Part shown: piece by piece, positions 1-7,795 of the stretch
How positions within the stretch are numbered: the stretch's first letter is position 1
Layout of the letters: each line of letters opens with the position of its first letter
Source: Actinomycetes bacterium
GTDB lineage: Bacteria > Actinomycetota > Actinomycetes > Propionibacteriales > Propionibacteriaceae
Length of the DNA: 14,288 nt
Assembly (NCBI GenBank): GCA_023387135.1
Contig: JAEWIK010000238.1
Location: 1 to 14,288 of the forward strand
Direction of reading: 5' to 3'
Made by a program: the position numbers and the translations under genes
Notes under the pieces: model-generated
The model's input: the letters and a program-made list of their open reading frames with translations, nothing else
Databases searched by the model: none
Told to the model about the DNA's origin: nothing

Positions 1-7
1 TCGAGTC

Positions 8-38
8 GGGCCCCGGGAACTCATACTTCCCGGGGCCC
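8..38. terminator. Strong GC-rich hairpin, probable terminator
   Basis: A perfect 12-bp inverted repeat (GGGCCCCGGGAA at 8-19 and TTCCCGGGGCCC at 27-38) encloses a 7-base loop. On the plus strand it is followed by TTCTC, a weak T-run; on the minus strand no T-run follows. It most likely ends a plus-strand gene lying before the window, and could also stop minus-strand transcription leaving galM. The stretch 39-132 between the hairpin and galM shows nothing else. Confidence 0.7.
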
Positions 39-132
39 TTCTCACGTCCAGCCCCGAACGGACGCGCGACTACCGCAGGGACGCCGTCGATCGCCGGGCC
101 GGCGCGACGCCGACCCGGGCCTCGTCAGGCTG

Positions 133-1074
133 TCAACGGGCGGAGAGCACAGACCAGCGGGTGGTGGTTCTGTAGGTGTCTCCGGGAAGCAGCACCGCCG
201 AGGGGAACTCGGGGTGGTTGGGGGCGTCGGGATAGTTCTGCGGTTCGACGGCCACCCCCACGCGTCCCAGGTGTTCGGCGGTGTAGATCTGGACGGCCGG
301 GGCGTCGCTGCGCACCACGAGGGTCAGCCCGTCCGGCCCGGTGAGCCTGACGTGCTCGCGCATCCCCTCGCCGTCGATGACGAAGTTGTGGTCGAACCCG
401 CCGGCGCGCTCGATGCCTGACGCGACGGCCGCCGCGATCGCCTCGCCCAGCACCCTGCCCTGCCGGAAGTCGGCGGCGGTGCCCTCGACGTCGCGGATCT
501 CCCCGGTCGGGATGAGGTCGGGACGGGTGGGCGTGTAGGCGCTGGCGGGCATCCGCAGCAGGTGCGACTCGATGGTCGCGCCGCCGAGGTTGAAGTACGG
601 GTGTGCGGTCAGGTTGACCACGGTCGGGGCGTCCGTGGTGGCGGTGTACTCCACCTGCGCGCCGTCCTCGACGAGCGAGAACGTGGCCCGCACGGTGAGG
701 GTGCCGGGGTAGCCCTGGTCGCCGTCGGGGCTGACGTGGGTCAACGTCACCGCCTGCGGAGTGACCTCCTCGACGTCCCACACGACGGTGGAGAACCCGC
801 CGGGGCCGCCGTGGAGCTGGTTGCGTCCCTCGTTGGGGGCGAGCGCGTAGCCGACGCCGTCGAGCAAGAAGTGGGCGCCGTCGATCCGGTTGGCGAACCT
901 GCCGACGGTCGCCCCTTCGTACGAGGAGACGGCGGGGTCGGGCCGGCCCACGACGATGTTGCGGGAGCCGCCGTCAGGCAGCGTCACGGTGAAGCCGTGC
1001 AGGCTGGCCCCCAGCGGCAGGATCTCGAGGTCGAACCGCGCGTCGGAAAGGTGCAGGGCCGTCGAAGAACTCAT
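133..1074 (-). CDS. galM: Aldose 1-epimerase (mutarotase)
   Basis: This 313-residue protein has the normal length and motifs of the GalM family, which interconverts the alpha and beta anomers of galactose, glucose and other aldoses in the cytoplasm, feeding the Leloir pathway. Visible family motifs are NQLHGG (His88), NLTAHPYFNL (His158, the likely acid) and the C-terminal VAVEPQNYPDAPN (Glu277, the likely base), so the catalytic set looks intact. No signal peptide is visible. The ATG at 1074 has no Shine-Dalgarno sequence, but TAGCGT lies six bases upstream on the minus strand, as expected for a leaderless transcript starting at the ATG. No other sugar-catabolic genes are nearby, so the substrate is not defined by context. 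It lies 101 bp downstream of fic on the same strand and probably has its own promoter. Confidence 0.93.
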   Translation of the reverse strand: MSSSTALHLSDARFDLEILPLGASLHGFTVTLPDGGSRNIVVGRPDPAVSSYEGATVGRFANRIDGAHFLLDGVGYALAPNEGRNQLHGGPGGFSTVVWDVEEVTPQAVTLTHVSPDGDQGYPGTLTVRATFSLVEDGAQVEYTATTDAPTVVNLTAHPYFNLGGATIESHLLRMPASAYTPTRPDLIPTGEIRDVEGTAADFRQGRVLGEAIAAAVASGIERAGGFDHNFVIDGEGMREHVRLTGPDGLTLVVRSDAPAVQIYTAEHLGRVGVAVEPQNYPDAPNHPEFPSAVLLPGDTYRTTTRWSVLSAR

Positions 1075-1080
1075 GCACCC

Positions 1081-1086
1081 ACGCTA
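1081..1086 (-). promoter_or_regulatory. -10-like element of a leaderless galM promoter
   Basis: Read on the minus strand this is TAGCGT, followed by six bases and then the galM ATG. That places the expected transcription start on or next to the A of the ATG. No convincing -35 hexamer is seen, which is common in actinobacterial promoters. The call rests on spacing and the missing ribosome site. Confidence 0.45.
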
Positions 1087-1175
1087 TCGCGCACACCCCG
1101 GCGCCGATGAGATCACGAGTCGCAACCCCCTGCACGAGCCGCTGCGACCGACGAATGGCGGCAGGAACGCGTCTC

Positions 1176-2465
1176 CTAGGACGGCCGCGCCGGAACGCCC
1201 CGATTCGGTGCCGCCGCGCGAGTGTCGAACTTCGTGCTCGCGAGCGCGCGCTCGGTGAGCGTGATCAGGTCGAGCACCTCGCGCGAGATGAAGGCGCTCG
1301 CGCCTCGCTCGATCGACTTCGTCCCCAGGATGCCCGCGGCGTGCAGTTCGTCGAGCGCAGCCTTGGCCGCCTGAACCGAAACGTCGAGAGTCCTGGCGAG
1401 CGTGGCTGCAGTGGTCACGGGCGCTTCGGGTAGCTGCGCCAGCAGCCGCGCGACGGCGGAGTCGGCCCTGGGTGCACGCCGCAGGCCGTGGGACGCGCGA
1501 TGCGCCGACAGGCGTCGCTCCCAGTCCTCGCGCAACTCGCCGATCTGTGACCTGAGTTTCTCCGACTGGTCCACCGCGATCTCGGCTGCATCGACGAACG
1601 TGCCGAGCCAGGCGTTGATCGCGGCGCTGGCAGCGGGGCTGGAAGCCGGCGCGTCGTGGCGATAGGAAGTGAGGCCGGCGACATACCGCTCGCGAAGCGT
1701 GGCGAGCACGAGGCTGATCGGGAGCACTGCGGTGTCGGTGAGCCCACGGCGTGCCAGCACAGTATGGATGAGAGCACGGCCGACCCGTCCGTTGCCGTCG
1801 GTGAAAGGGTGGACGGTCTCGAACTGCGCGTGGACGATCGCAGCCTGGATCAGCGGCGCATGCGCGGCGCCGTTGAGGTAGTCGACGAGGTCGGCGAGCA
1901 GCCCTGGCACGCGGTCGCAGGCCGGCGGGACGAAGTCTGCGTCCAGCGGACTCCAGTCCGAGCCGCCGATCCAGTTCTGGACGGTGCGGAGACCGTGATG
2001 GCGTGGCTCGTCGGGCAGCAACGCCCGGTGGAGGTCGACGATGTGGTCGACGCTCAGCGTGTCGACGCCGACGAGTTCGGTGGTCGAGCGCCGGACGATG
2101 GTCATGTTGTTGGCCACGAGTCGCGCCTGCTCGCTGATGCCCCGGATGTTCTCCGACTGGCCCAGCTCGGCGAGCGCGACCTGTTGTGCAGACGGCGTGA
2201 TCCCTTCGATGCGGGAACTGGCGATCGCCTCCGAGCGCAGCAGGAATCGTGAGATTCCGGCGAGTTGGTCGGCTCCCGGGCCGTTGAGCGCGCGGACGCG
2301 CCGCTCGGCGGTCGTCACGCGCCGCGAGAGCTCGCCGTCCACCGCGAGCGCCAGCCCGTCGACGGTGTCGGGCACGTAGCGCGAGTAGGCCCCGGATCGC
2401 TGAGAAGCCTTGGGCACGCCGGCCCCGACGCTGGATTCCCAGCGTGCTGCCTCCCAGCGGGCCAT
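1176..2465 (-). CDS. Fic-family protein (AMP-transferase) with C-terminal winged helix
   Basis: A 429-residue Fic-domain protein. The catalytic signature HPFTDGNGRVGR lies at residues 219-230, with His219 as the transfer base and the DGNGR loop for phosphate and Mg binding. An N-terminal inhibitory motif of the form (S/T)xxxE(G/N) is present as SSRIEG, residues 83-88 (Ser83, Glu87), which marks the class with a built-in inhibitory helix: the glutamate blocks ATP binding until released. The last ~80 residues look like a winged helix (segments around TAATLARTLDVSVQAAKAALDELHAAGIL), so the protein may bind DNA and control its own gene. Such proteins usually AMPylate a protein hydroxyl; the target is unknown. 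I chose the ATG at 2465 because AAAGGAA sits six bases before it. A GTG at 2510 would add 15 residues but has no ribosome site. It is a single gene with no partner antitoxin, as expected for a self-inhibited Fic. Confidence 0.93.
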   Translation of the reverse strand: MARWEAARWESSVGAGVPKASQRSGAYSRYVPDTVDGLALAVDGELSRRVTTAERRVRALNGPGADQLAGISRFLLRSEAIASSRIEGITPSAQQVALAELGQSENIRGISEQARLVANNMTIVRRSTTELVGVDTLSVDHIVDLHRALLPDEPRHHGLRTVQNWIGGSDWSPLDADFVPPACDRVPGLLADLVDYLNGAAHAPLIQAAIVHAQFETVHPFTDGNGRVGRALIHTVLARRGLTDTAVLPISLVLATLRERYVAGLTSYRHDAPASSPAASAAINAWLGTFVDAAEIAVDQSEKLRSQIGELREDWERRLSAHRASHGLRRAPRADSAVARLLAQLPEAPVTTAATLARTLDVSVQAAKAALDELHAAGILGTKSIERGASAFISREVLDLITLTERALASTKFDTRAAAPNRGVPARPS

Positions 2466-2493
2466 GACGTTTCCTTTCATAGGCGAACGCTCT

Positions 2494-2544
2494 ATCAAAG
2501 GATAAGCCACTAAGTTTTGATGAAGTCAGGTCCGATCAAAGGAT
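2494..2544. promoter_or_regulatory. Repeated ATCAAA/TTTGAT half-sites upstream of fic (possible operator)
   Basis: The 10-mer ATCAAAGGAT occurs at 2494-2503 and again at 2535-2544. Between them TTTGAT (2516-2521) is the same half-site inverted. The copies lie directly before the fic ribosome site in an AT-richer patch that is unusual for this window. They could be binding sites for the winged helix at the C-terminus of Fic or for another repressor. No clean -35/-10 pair could be assigned. Confidence 0.4.
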
Positions 2545-2593
2545 TGTGGACGAGCTTCCGCGCGCCACGCCGTGAGGCTGACGCCCAGTGTCG

Positions 2594-3856
2594 CTACAGC
2601 TCGTCGAGGGGTTCGTAGGCGGGGGCGTCGGGGGTGGCTTCGGGCTCGCGTCCTGTCGTGGCGAGGTGGCGGGCCCAGAGCGCCCAGGCGATCAGGACGA
2701 ACGCCAGCGAACCCGCCGCCAACGTGGGCAGCGACTGGGCCAACAGCGGGGCGAGCACCCCGGCGATCAGCGCGTTGGCGATCATGGCGACGAACGACTG
2801 CACCGAGGAGGCGGCACCGCGGCGGGACGGGTAGAGGTCGAGCATCGCCAGCGTGATGATCGGGAACGACAGCGAGATGCCGAACGACTGGACGGGCAGC
2901 GCGAGCACCGCCCACGGCAGGCCCTGGGTGGCGGGGAACAGGGTGAGCAGCACGTTGGCGAGCGCTCCCGACGCGCTGACGACGTAGCCGATGGTCGCGA
3001 GCTTGCGCCCGGGCATCCTGCCTGCGAGCCGCCCGCTGAGCCACGAGCCGGCGATCATGCCGGCGAAGAGCGGGACGAACAGCATCCAGAAGTCCTGTTC
3101 GCCCTTGTGAACCAAGCTGACGATGAAGATCGGCGCGGCGCTGATGTAGAGGAAGTTGCCGCCGAAGTTGAACATGGCGGTGAAGGCGAGCCGCCGTCCC
3201 TCGCGCACCCTCCACACCTGGTAGAGGTTGCGGAACAGTTCCTTGACGCTGAACGCGCTGCGCCTGTCCTCGGGGTGGGTCTCGGGCATCCACACCACGA
3301 CGAGCAACAGCAGCAGGCAGCCGAGGCCGACGAGGAACCAGAAGATGCCGCGCCAGTCGCCGACCCCCAGCAGCCAGCCGCCGACGATGGGCGCCACGGC
3401 GGGCGCGAGGCCGAAGATCATGGCGATGTGGGCCATGGTCCGCTGGGCCTGGGCGTCGGCGAACACGTCGCGCACCATGGCGCGGCTGACGATCTGCCCG
3501 CCTCCCGCCGAGAGCCCTTGCAGGGCCCTGAAGAGCAGCAGGACCGTGAGGTTGGGGGCGAGCGCGCACCCGACGGCGGCGGCGATGTACACGATCGTCC
3601 CGGCGATGATGACGGGCTTGCGTCCGAGCGCGTCCGACAGCGGCCCATGGAACAGGCTCATGGCGGCGAACGCGAGCAGGTAGACGCTCACTATCTGCTG
3701 CAGCGCGAGTTCGGTGACGCCCCACTCGGCCCCCATCTGAGCGAAGGCCGGGAACACGGTGTCGGTGGAGAACGGGCCGACCATCCCCAGCCCCGCGAGG
3801 ATCGTGAGAAACAGCCAGTGAGGTGGTGAAACGGGGGCGGGACGGGACTGGCTCAC
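2594..3856 (-). CDS. MFS drug-resistance transporter, Bcr/CflA type
   Basis: A 420-residue polytopic membrane protein of the drug:H+ antiporter branch with about 12 hydrophobic segments. TM1 carries the acidic motif STDTVFPAF (Asp32) typical of Bcr/CflA exporters. GPLSDALGRK at 71-80 is the MFS cytoplasmic loop 2-3 motif (motif A), RALQGLSAGGG at 110-120 is motif B, and APAVAPIVGGW around 151-161 is the antiporter motif C. It probably exports small drugs or metabolites in exchange for protons at the cytoplasmic membrane; the substrate cannot be told. The start is a GTG at 3856 with a GAGAG stretch about eight bases upstream. The gene is divergent from mshA across 101 bp and sits 128 bp before fic. 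No regulator gene is adjacent. Confidence 0.92.
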   Translation of the reverse strand: MSQSRPAPVSPPHWLFLTILAGLGMVGPFSTDTVFPAFAQMGAEWGVTELALQQIVSVYLLAFAAMSLFHGPLSDALGRKPVIIAGTIVYIAAAVGCALAPNLTVLLLFRALQGLSAGGGQIVSRAMVRDVFADAQAQRTMAHIAMIFGLAPAVAPIVGGWLLGVGDWRGIFWFLVGLGCLLLLLVVVWMPETHPEDRRSAFSVKELFRNLYQVWRVREGRRLAFTAMFNFGGNFLYISAAPIFIVSLVHKGEQDFWMLFVPLFAGMIAGSWLSGRLAGRMPGRKLATIGYVVSASGALANVLLTLFPATQGLPWAVLALPVQSFGISLSFPIITLAMLDLYPSRRGAASSVQSFVAMIANALIAGVLAPLLAQSLPTLAAGSLAFVLIAWALWARHLATTGREPEATPDAPAYEPLDEL

Positions 3857-3943
3857 CCGCTCACTCTCTCACGCGCGCGACGGCCGGATTCACCGCCGAG
3901 TGCGGCGTGGACCGCCTCGTCGGCGCCCCGGAAGACCCGCTGG

Positions 3944-3952
3944 GTAGGCTAC
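3944..3952. promoter_or_regulatory. Symmetric -10-like element between the MFS gene and mshA
   Basis: GTAGGCTAC is an inverted repeat around a single central base. On the plus strand it contains TAGGCT (3945-3950) with seven bases to the mshA GTG at 3958, the spacing of a leaderless promoter. On the minus strand it contains TAGCCT, which could start the divergent MFS transcript with an ~80-base leader. No clear -35 is seen on either side. Confidence 0.45.
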
Positions 3953-3957
3953 GGGCC

Positions 3958-5175
3958 GTGCCCCTCCGGATCGCTTTCGTGTCGCTGCACACGTCCCCTG
4001 CCACGCAACCGGGGTCGGGCGACGCCGGCGGCCTGAACGTCGTCGAACGTGCCACCGCGGACGCCCTCGCCGAGCTCGGCCACACTGTCGAACTCGTCAC
4101 CCGCCGCAGCTCGCCCGACGAGCCCGACGTCGTCGAACTGGCGCCGCGGGTGCTGCTGCACCACGTGACGGCCGGGCCACAGGCGCCCCTGCCGAAGAGC
4201 GAGATCGACGCCTTCATCCCCGAGTTCTCCGACGGCTTCGGGGCGCTCGGCCCGTTCGACGTCGTCCACTCCCACCACTGGATGTCGGGGGTGGCCGCCC
4301 TGCCGCACGCCAGGCGCTGGGGATCCCCGCACGTCCAGAGCTACCACTCGGTCGCCGCCCTGCCGGGGTCGCCGCTGGCGGCGGGGGAGCCGCCCGAGTC
4401 GCCGGCCCGCGTGCCGGGCGAGCGCCTGGTGGCGCAGCAGTCGCAGGCGGTGGTGGCGATCAGCGCCGCCGAGGCGCGGACGGTCATCGAGCGCTGCGGC
4501 GCCGACCCCGAGCGGGTGTGCATCATCTCCCCGGGCGTCGACCACGACCTCTTCCGTCCGTTGGCGGCCGACGAACAGGGCTGGCCGGCGGACGACCACG
4601 CCCAGTGGCCCAACGGCTACCTGCTCTTCGCCGCCAGGCTGCAGCCGTTGAAGGGCCCCGACCTCGCGATCCGCGCGCTGGCGGAGGTGGCCCCCGAGCT
4701 GCGTCCGCAGCTGGTGGTGGCCGGCGACGTCTCGGCCGACTTCGCGTCCTACGAGGCCAAGCTGCTGGCCCTCGTCGACGAGTTGGGCCTCGGTGCCCAG
4801 GTGAGCTTCATCGGCCCGCAGCCCAGGCCCGAGCTGGCGAGGCTCATGCGGTCGGCGAGGATCGTCCTCGTCCCGTCGCACTCGGAGACGTTCGGCCTGG
4901 TCGCTCTCGAAGCGGCCTCCAGCGGCACCCCGGTGATCGCGTCCGCCGCCGGCGGCCTGCGCGAGGCGGTGGCGCACGGCGAGACGGGGCAGTTGATGGA
5001 CAGCCGCGAGCCTGCCGACTGGGGACGGGCGATCACCCGCCTGCTGAGCGAGCCCGGCCTGCTGCGACGACAGGGCACTGTTGCCCGCGTCCACGCGCGC
5101 CGGTTCGCCTGGGGCTGGGCAGCGGCGCGGCTGGTGGCACTCTATGAACAACTGCTCGAAGGGGAGGCGCGATGA
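3958..5175 (+). CDS. mshA: MshA-like GT4 glycosyltransferase (mycothiol step 1)
   Basis: A 405-residue family-4 retaining glycosyltransferase. The N-terminus LHTSPATQPGSGDAGGLNV (residues 10-28) closely follows the MshA signature; MshA joins UDP-GlcNAc to 1-L-inositol-1-phosphate, the first step of mycothiol synthesis. The second domain has the nucleotide-sugar motif SHSETFGLVALEA (residues 307-319), with Glu310 and Glu318 forming the EX7E pair. The HSVAALPG stretch and the R-x-x-GE stretch that follow match the acceptor region of MshA. I chose the GTG at 3958: it begins the Rossmann strand directly and TAGGCT lies seven bases upstream, so the mRNA is probably leaderless. An in-frame start further upstream would overlap the divergent MFS gene. 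Its stop overlaps the mshB start (ATGA). A related GT4 enzyme is possible, but the neighbouring mshB supports MshA. It is slightly shorter than typical MshA. Confidence 0.8.
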   Translation: MPLRIAFVSLHTSPATQPGSGDAGGLNVVERATADALAELGHTVELVTRRSSPDEPDVVELAPRVLLHHVTAGPQAPLPKSEIDAFIPEFSDGFGALGPFDVVHSHHWMSGVAALPHARRWGSPHVQSYHSVAALPGSPLAAGEPPESPARVPGERLVAQQSQAVVAISAAEARTVIERCGADPERVCIISPGVDHDLFRPLAADEQGWPADDHAQWPNGYLLFAARLQPLKGPDLAIRALAEVAPELRPQLVVAGDVSADFASYEAKLLALVDELGLGAQVSFIGPQPRPELARLMRSARIVLVPSHSETFGLVALEAASSGTPVIASAAGGLREAVAHGETGQLMDSREPADWGRAITRLLSEPGLLRRQGTVARVHARRFAWGWAAARLVALYEQLLEGEAR

Positions 5176-5954
5176 ACCCGCTCGCCGGCGCGCGACGCGT
5201 GCTCTTCCTGCACGCCCACCCCGACGACGAGTCCCTCGCGACCGGCGCGTTGATCGCCGACCTGCGCGGCTCCGGGGTCGAGGTCGCGGTGCTCACGGCC
5301 ACCAGGGGCGAGAAGGGCGAGGTCACAGACGAGGCGCTGCTCGCCGGCGGTGACCTGGTGGCCCGCCGCGAGCGCGAACTCGCCAGGGCGCTGGGCGTCC
5401 TCGGCGTCACCATCCACGGCTTCCTCGGCCAGCCGCCCGCGCTCGCGCCCGGACGCCGGCCGCGGCGCTACACCGACTCGGGCATGGTCTGGGTGCAACC
5501 CGACCTGGCGGGCCCGGGCGAGGACGCGGGCCCCGACGCCCTCACGTCAGCCCCCCTCGACGAGGCGGCGGCCGACGCGGCGGCCTTCACCGCCTGGTTC
5601 GGCGCCGACGTGCTGGTGAGCTACGACTCCCACGGCGGCTACGGCCATCCCGACCACGTCGCCTGCCACCACATCGCCCGCCGGGCGGCCGCGCTGGCGG
5701 GCGTCCGGTTCGTCGAGATCGTGTCGGCGGTGATCGACGAGCAGGCAGGCACGCTGCAGTGGGCGCCGCGCGTCGAGGGCGCCGAGGTGGTCGACCTGCC
5801 GCACAGGATCGACAGCGTCCGCGAGGCGCTGGCCAGCTACTCGAGCCAGGTGACTGTCGACGGCGACGAGGTGGTCCACGTCGGCGGGCAGCGGCACACG
5901 ATCCCGACGGCGGTCACCCTCAGGGCGGCCCCCACCGGAGCCGACCTGCCATGA
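5172..5954 (+). CDS. mshB: MshB-like GlcNAc-inositol deacetylase (mycothiol step)
   Basis: A 260-residue PIG-L/LmbE-family zinc deacetylase. AHPDDES at 15-21 supplies His16 and Asp19 as zinc ligands and Asp18 as the likely base. GGYGHPDH ends at His162, the likely third ligand. The segment GEKGEV resembles the GEEGEV of MshB, which deacetylates GlcNAc-inositol to GlcN-inositol in mycothiol synthesis. The paralogue Mca (mycothiol S-conjugate amidase) belongs to the same family, but the mshA neighbour and this segment favour MshB. The ATG overlaps the mshA stop by four bases, and a strong GGGGAGG lies five bases upstream. The protein is shorter than the ~300 residues of characterised MshB. Its stop again overlaps the next start (ATGA at 5951-5954), indicating translational coupling. 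Confidence 0.85.
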   Translation: MNPLAGARRVLFLHAHPDDESLATGALIADLRGSGVEVAVLTATRGEKGEVTDEALLAGGDLVARRERELARALGVLGVTIHGFLGQPPALAPGRRPRRYTDSGMVWVQPDLAGPGEDAGPDALTSAPLDEAAADAAAFTAWFGADVLVSYDSHGGYGHPDHVACHHIARRAAALAGVRFVEIVSAVIDEQAGTLQWAPRVEGAEVVDLPHRIDSVREALASYSSQVTVDGDEVVHVGGQRHTIPTAVTLRAAPTGADLP

Positions 5955-7318
5955 CGAGGCCGAGGCGGGTGGCGGTGGTGGGCTCGGGCCCGTCGGGGCT
6001 GTTCGCCGCCCAGGCCCTGCTCGCCCGCGCGGGCTTCGACCTGGAGATCGACATCTTCGACAGGCTGCCGACCCCGTTCGGCCTGCTGCGCTACGGCGTG
6101 GCTCCCGACCACGCCTCCATCAAGGCGATCGCCACGGTGCTGGCGAGGGTGTTCGACGACCCGCGGGTGAGGTTCTTCGGCCTTGTCGAGCTGGGACGGG
6201 ACGTCACGGCGGCCGAGCTCAAGGCGTCCTACGACGCCGTCGTGTACGCGGCGGGGGCGAGCGAGGACCGGCGGATGGAGATCCCCGGCGAGACCCTGCT
6301 GGGCAGCCGCTCGGCCCGCGAGTTCGTGGCGTGGTACTCGGGTCACCCCGACGCCCAGCCGCAGTCGCTGCGGGGGGTGCGGACGGCGATCACCGTCGGC
6401 GTCGGCAACGTGGCGGTCGACGTCGCGCGCATCCTGTTGAAGGACGCCGACGAGCTCGCCCACACCGACATGCCGGCGCCGGTGCTCGACGAGCTGGCCT
6501 CGTCCACGATCGACGACGTGTGGATCATCGGACGCCGCGGCCCCGAGCACGCGAGCTTCACCACCCCCGAGCTGCGCGAACTGCTCACCACCCCCGGCGT
6601 CTCGGTCGAGGTGAGCGGCTGCGACCTCGACGCGATCGACGCAGGCACCCTCGACAGGCGCACGAAGGCGAACGTCGCGGCCCTGCAGGAGGCTTTCGCG
6701 CGGCCGCCCGACGCCGCCACCACCCGAGGCCTGCACTTCCTGTTCTGGCACCGTCCGGTCAGGATCGTCGGCGCGGGCCAGGTCGAGCACGTGAGCGTCG
6801 AGCGGACGGTCCCCGCCGGCCCGGGCAGGGTGGCGGGCACCGGCGAGCTGAGCACGATCGACGCCCAACTGGTGCTGCGGGCGATCGGCTACCGGGGGCT
6901 CGAGATCGCGGGCGTCCCGTTCGACACCGAGGCGGGCAGGATCCCCAACCTCTCCGGCAGGGTGTGCGACGCCGACGGCACCGTCCACCCCGGCGAGTAC
7001 GCGGTCGGCTGGATCAAGCGCGGCCCGATCGGCGTCATCGGCACCAACAAGGCCGACGCCGCCGAGACTGTCGGCCTGATCCTGGAAGACCTGGCGGACG
7101 CCCCGGTGCGCGAGCTCGACGACCTGGTGGCGGTGCTGGGGGAGCGCGGCTTCAGCCCGTCCACGCTCGACGACTGGCGGCGGATCGACGCCGCCGAGCT
7201 CGCCCGCGGCGAGGCCGACGGCCGGGAGCGCGCGAAGATCGAGGCCTGGCACGAGCTGCTCGACCTGGTCCGCCTGGGACGCGCCGGCGGCCCGCCCTCG
7301 GTGGCCGACGGCCTCTGA
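5951..7318 (+). CDS. fprA: FprA-like ferredoxin/adrenodoxin-NADP reductase
   Basis: A 455-residue FAD- and NADPH-dependent reductase of the adrenodoxin-reductase/FprA type, which moves electrons between NADPH and ferredoxins or cytochrome P450 partners in the cytoplasm. The FAD-binding motif GSGPSG is at 11-16, and PFGLLRYGVAPDH soon after is typical of this family. The NADP-binding motif GVGNVAVD is at 150-157. The C-terminal GWIKRGPIGVIGTNK (353-367) closes the FAD site. Length matches the family. It starts inside the mshB stop (ATGA), so it is made with MshA and MshB. It is not the known mycothiol disulfide reductase (Mtr), which has a redox-active CxxxxC not seen here. Its link to thiol metabolism is therefore only contextual. 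Confidence 0.9.
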   Translation: MTRPRRVAVVGSGPSGLFAAQALLARAGFDLEIDIFDRLPTPFGLLRYGVAPDHASIKAIATVLARVFDDPRVRFFGLVELGRDVTAAELKASYDAVVYAAGASEDRRMEIPGETLLGSRSAREFVAWYSGHPDAQPQSLRGVRTAITVGVGNVAVDVARILLKDADELAHTDMPAPVLDELASSTIDDVWIIGRRGPEHASFTTPELRELLTTPGVSVEVSGCDLDAIDAGTLDRRTKANVAALQEAFARPPDAATTRGLHFLFWHRPVRIVGAGQVEHVSVERTVPAGPGRVAGTGELSTIDAQLVLRAIGYRGLEIAGVPFDTEAGRIPNLSGRVCDADGTVHPGEYAVGWIKRGPIGVIGTNKADAAETVGLILEDLADAPVRELDDLVAVLGERGFSPSTLDDWRRIDAAELARGEADGRERAKIEAWHELLDLVRLGRAGGPPSVADGL

Positions 7319-7322
7319 CGTC

Positions 7323-7345
7323 CGGGCACGCCAGCGCGGCGCCCG
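7323..7345 (+). terminator. Hairpin after fprA
   Basis: CGGGC (7323-7327) pairs with GCCCG (7341-7345), with inner GCC/GGC pairing, a two-base bulge and a five-base loop. It begins five bases after the fprA stop and has no T-run, as is common for actinobacterial terminators. It would separate the mshA-mshB-fprA unit from the next gene. Confidence 0.4.
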
Positions 7346-7390
7346 TCCGACCGGCAGAATGTGCGCTGACACCTACAGCCGGAGGCACCA

Positions 7391-7693
7391 GTGATCAAGC
7401 ACATAGTGATGTGGAACTTCGCCGACGAGGCGGAGGGCGCCGACAAGGCCGCCAACCTCGCCAAGGTCAAGGCCGACCTCGACGCGCTGCACGACCTGGT
7501 GCCGGGCATGGGCACCTTCGAGCCGGTCATCGGCTCCGACGACCTCGAACACAGCTACGACCTCGCCCTCTACAGCGAGTTCGACTCGGTGGAGGCGCTG
7601 AAGGCGTACGCCACCCATCCCGATCACGTGGCGGTGGCGTCCTTCATCGCCAAGGTGAGGACGGCGAGGGTCGCCTTCGACTACGAGGCCTGA
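7391..7693 (+). CDS. Dabb-domain (stress-responsive alpha/beta barrel) protein
   Basis: A 100-residue single-domain protein of the Dabb family, small dimeric alpha/beta barrels of the ferredoxin-like fold. The N-terminal strand IKHIVMWNF and the C-terminal HPDHVAVASFIAKVRTARVAFDYE segment are typical. Family members are linked to stress responses in plants, and a few related small barrels act as enzymes; the role of bacterial single-domain members is mostly unknown. The GTG start at 7391 is fixed by a GGAGG five bases upstream. CAGAAT at 7355-7360 may be a -10 element, giving it its own promoter behind the hairpin after fprA. No signal peptide or cofactor motif is seen. Confidence 0.85.
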   Translation: MIKHIVMWNFADEAEGADKAANLAKVKADLDALHDLVPGMGTFEPVIGSDDLEHSYDLALYSEFDSVEALKAYATHPDHVAVASFIAKVRTARVAFDYEA

Positions 7694-7696
7694 CAC

Positions 7697-7713
7697 CGCC
7701 GGGTTCGCCGGCG
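7697..7713 (+). terminator. Hairpin after the Dabb gene
   Basis: CGCCGG (7697-7702) and CCGGCG (7708-7713) form a perfect 6-bp stem with a GTTCG loop, three bases after the stop codon. There is no T-run. It may be a weak terminator or an mRNA 3'-end structure. Confidence 0.4.
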
Positions 7714-7750
7714 TCCGCCCGCCGGGTCGTGGCCGCGGACGTCCAGCCCG

Positions 7751-7756
7751 TACCAT
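7751..7756 (+). promoter_or_regulatory. -10-like element upstream of the DUF3048 gene
   Basis: TACCAT matches TAnnnT and would start a transcript with a leader of about 33 bases carrying the AGGAGG ribosome site at 7785-7790. No clear -35 is seen. The call rests on position and match only. Confidence 0.35.
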
Positions 7757-7795
7757 GGACGCGGCCTTCAGACGCCGACCCACCAGGAGGATCCC

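Noticed and set aside
2588..3829. Long plus-strand open frame opposite the MFS gene
   Set aside because: Its translation is Glu/Gln/Arg/Gly-rich low complexity, the usual antisense shadow of a GC-rich membrane-protein gene; the minus-strand frame has clear MFS motifs.
5837..7372. Long minus-strand open frame opposite fprA
   Set aside because: His/Arg/Asp/Val-rich shadow with no motif; the plus-strand frame has the FAD and NADP motifs.
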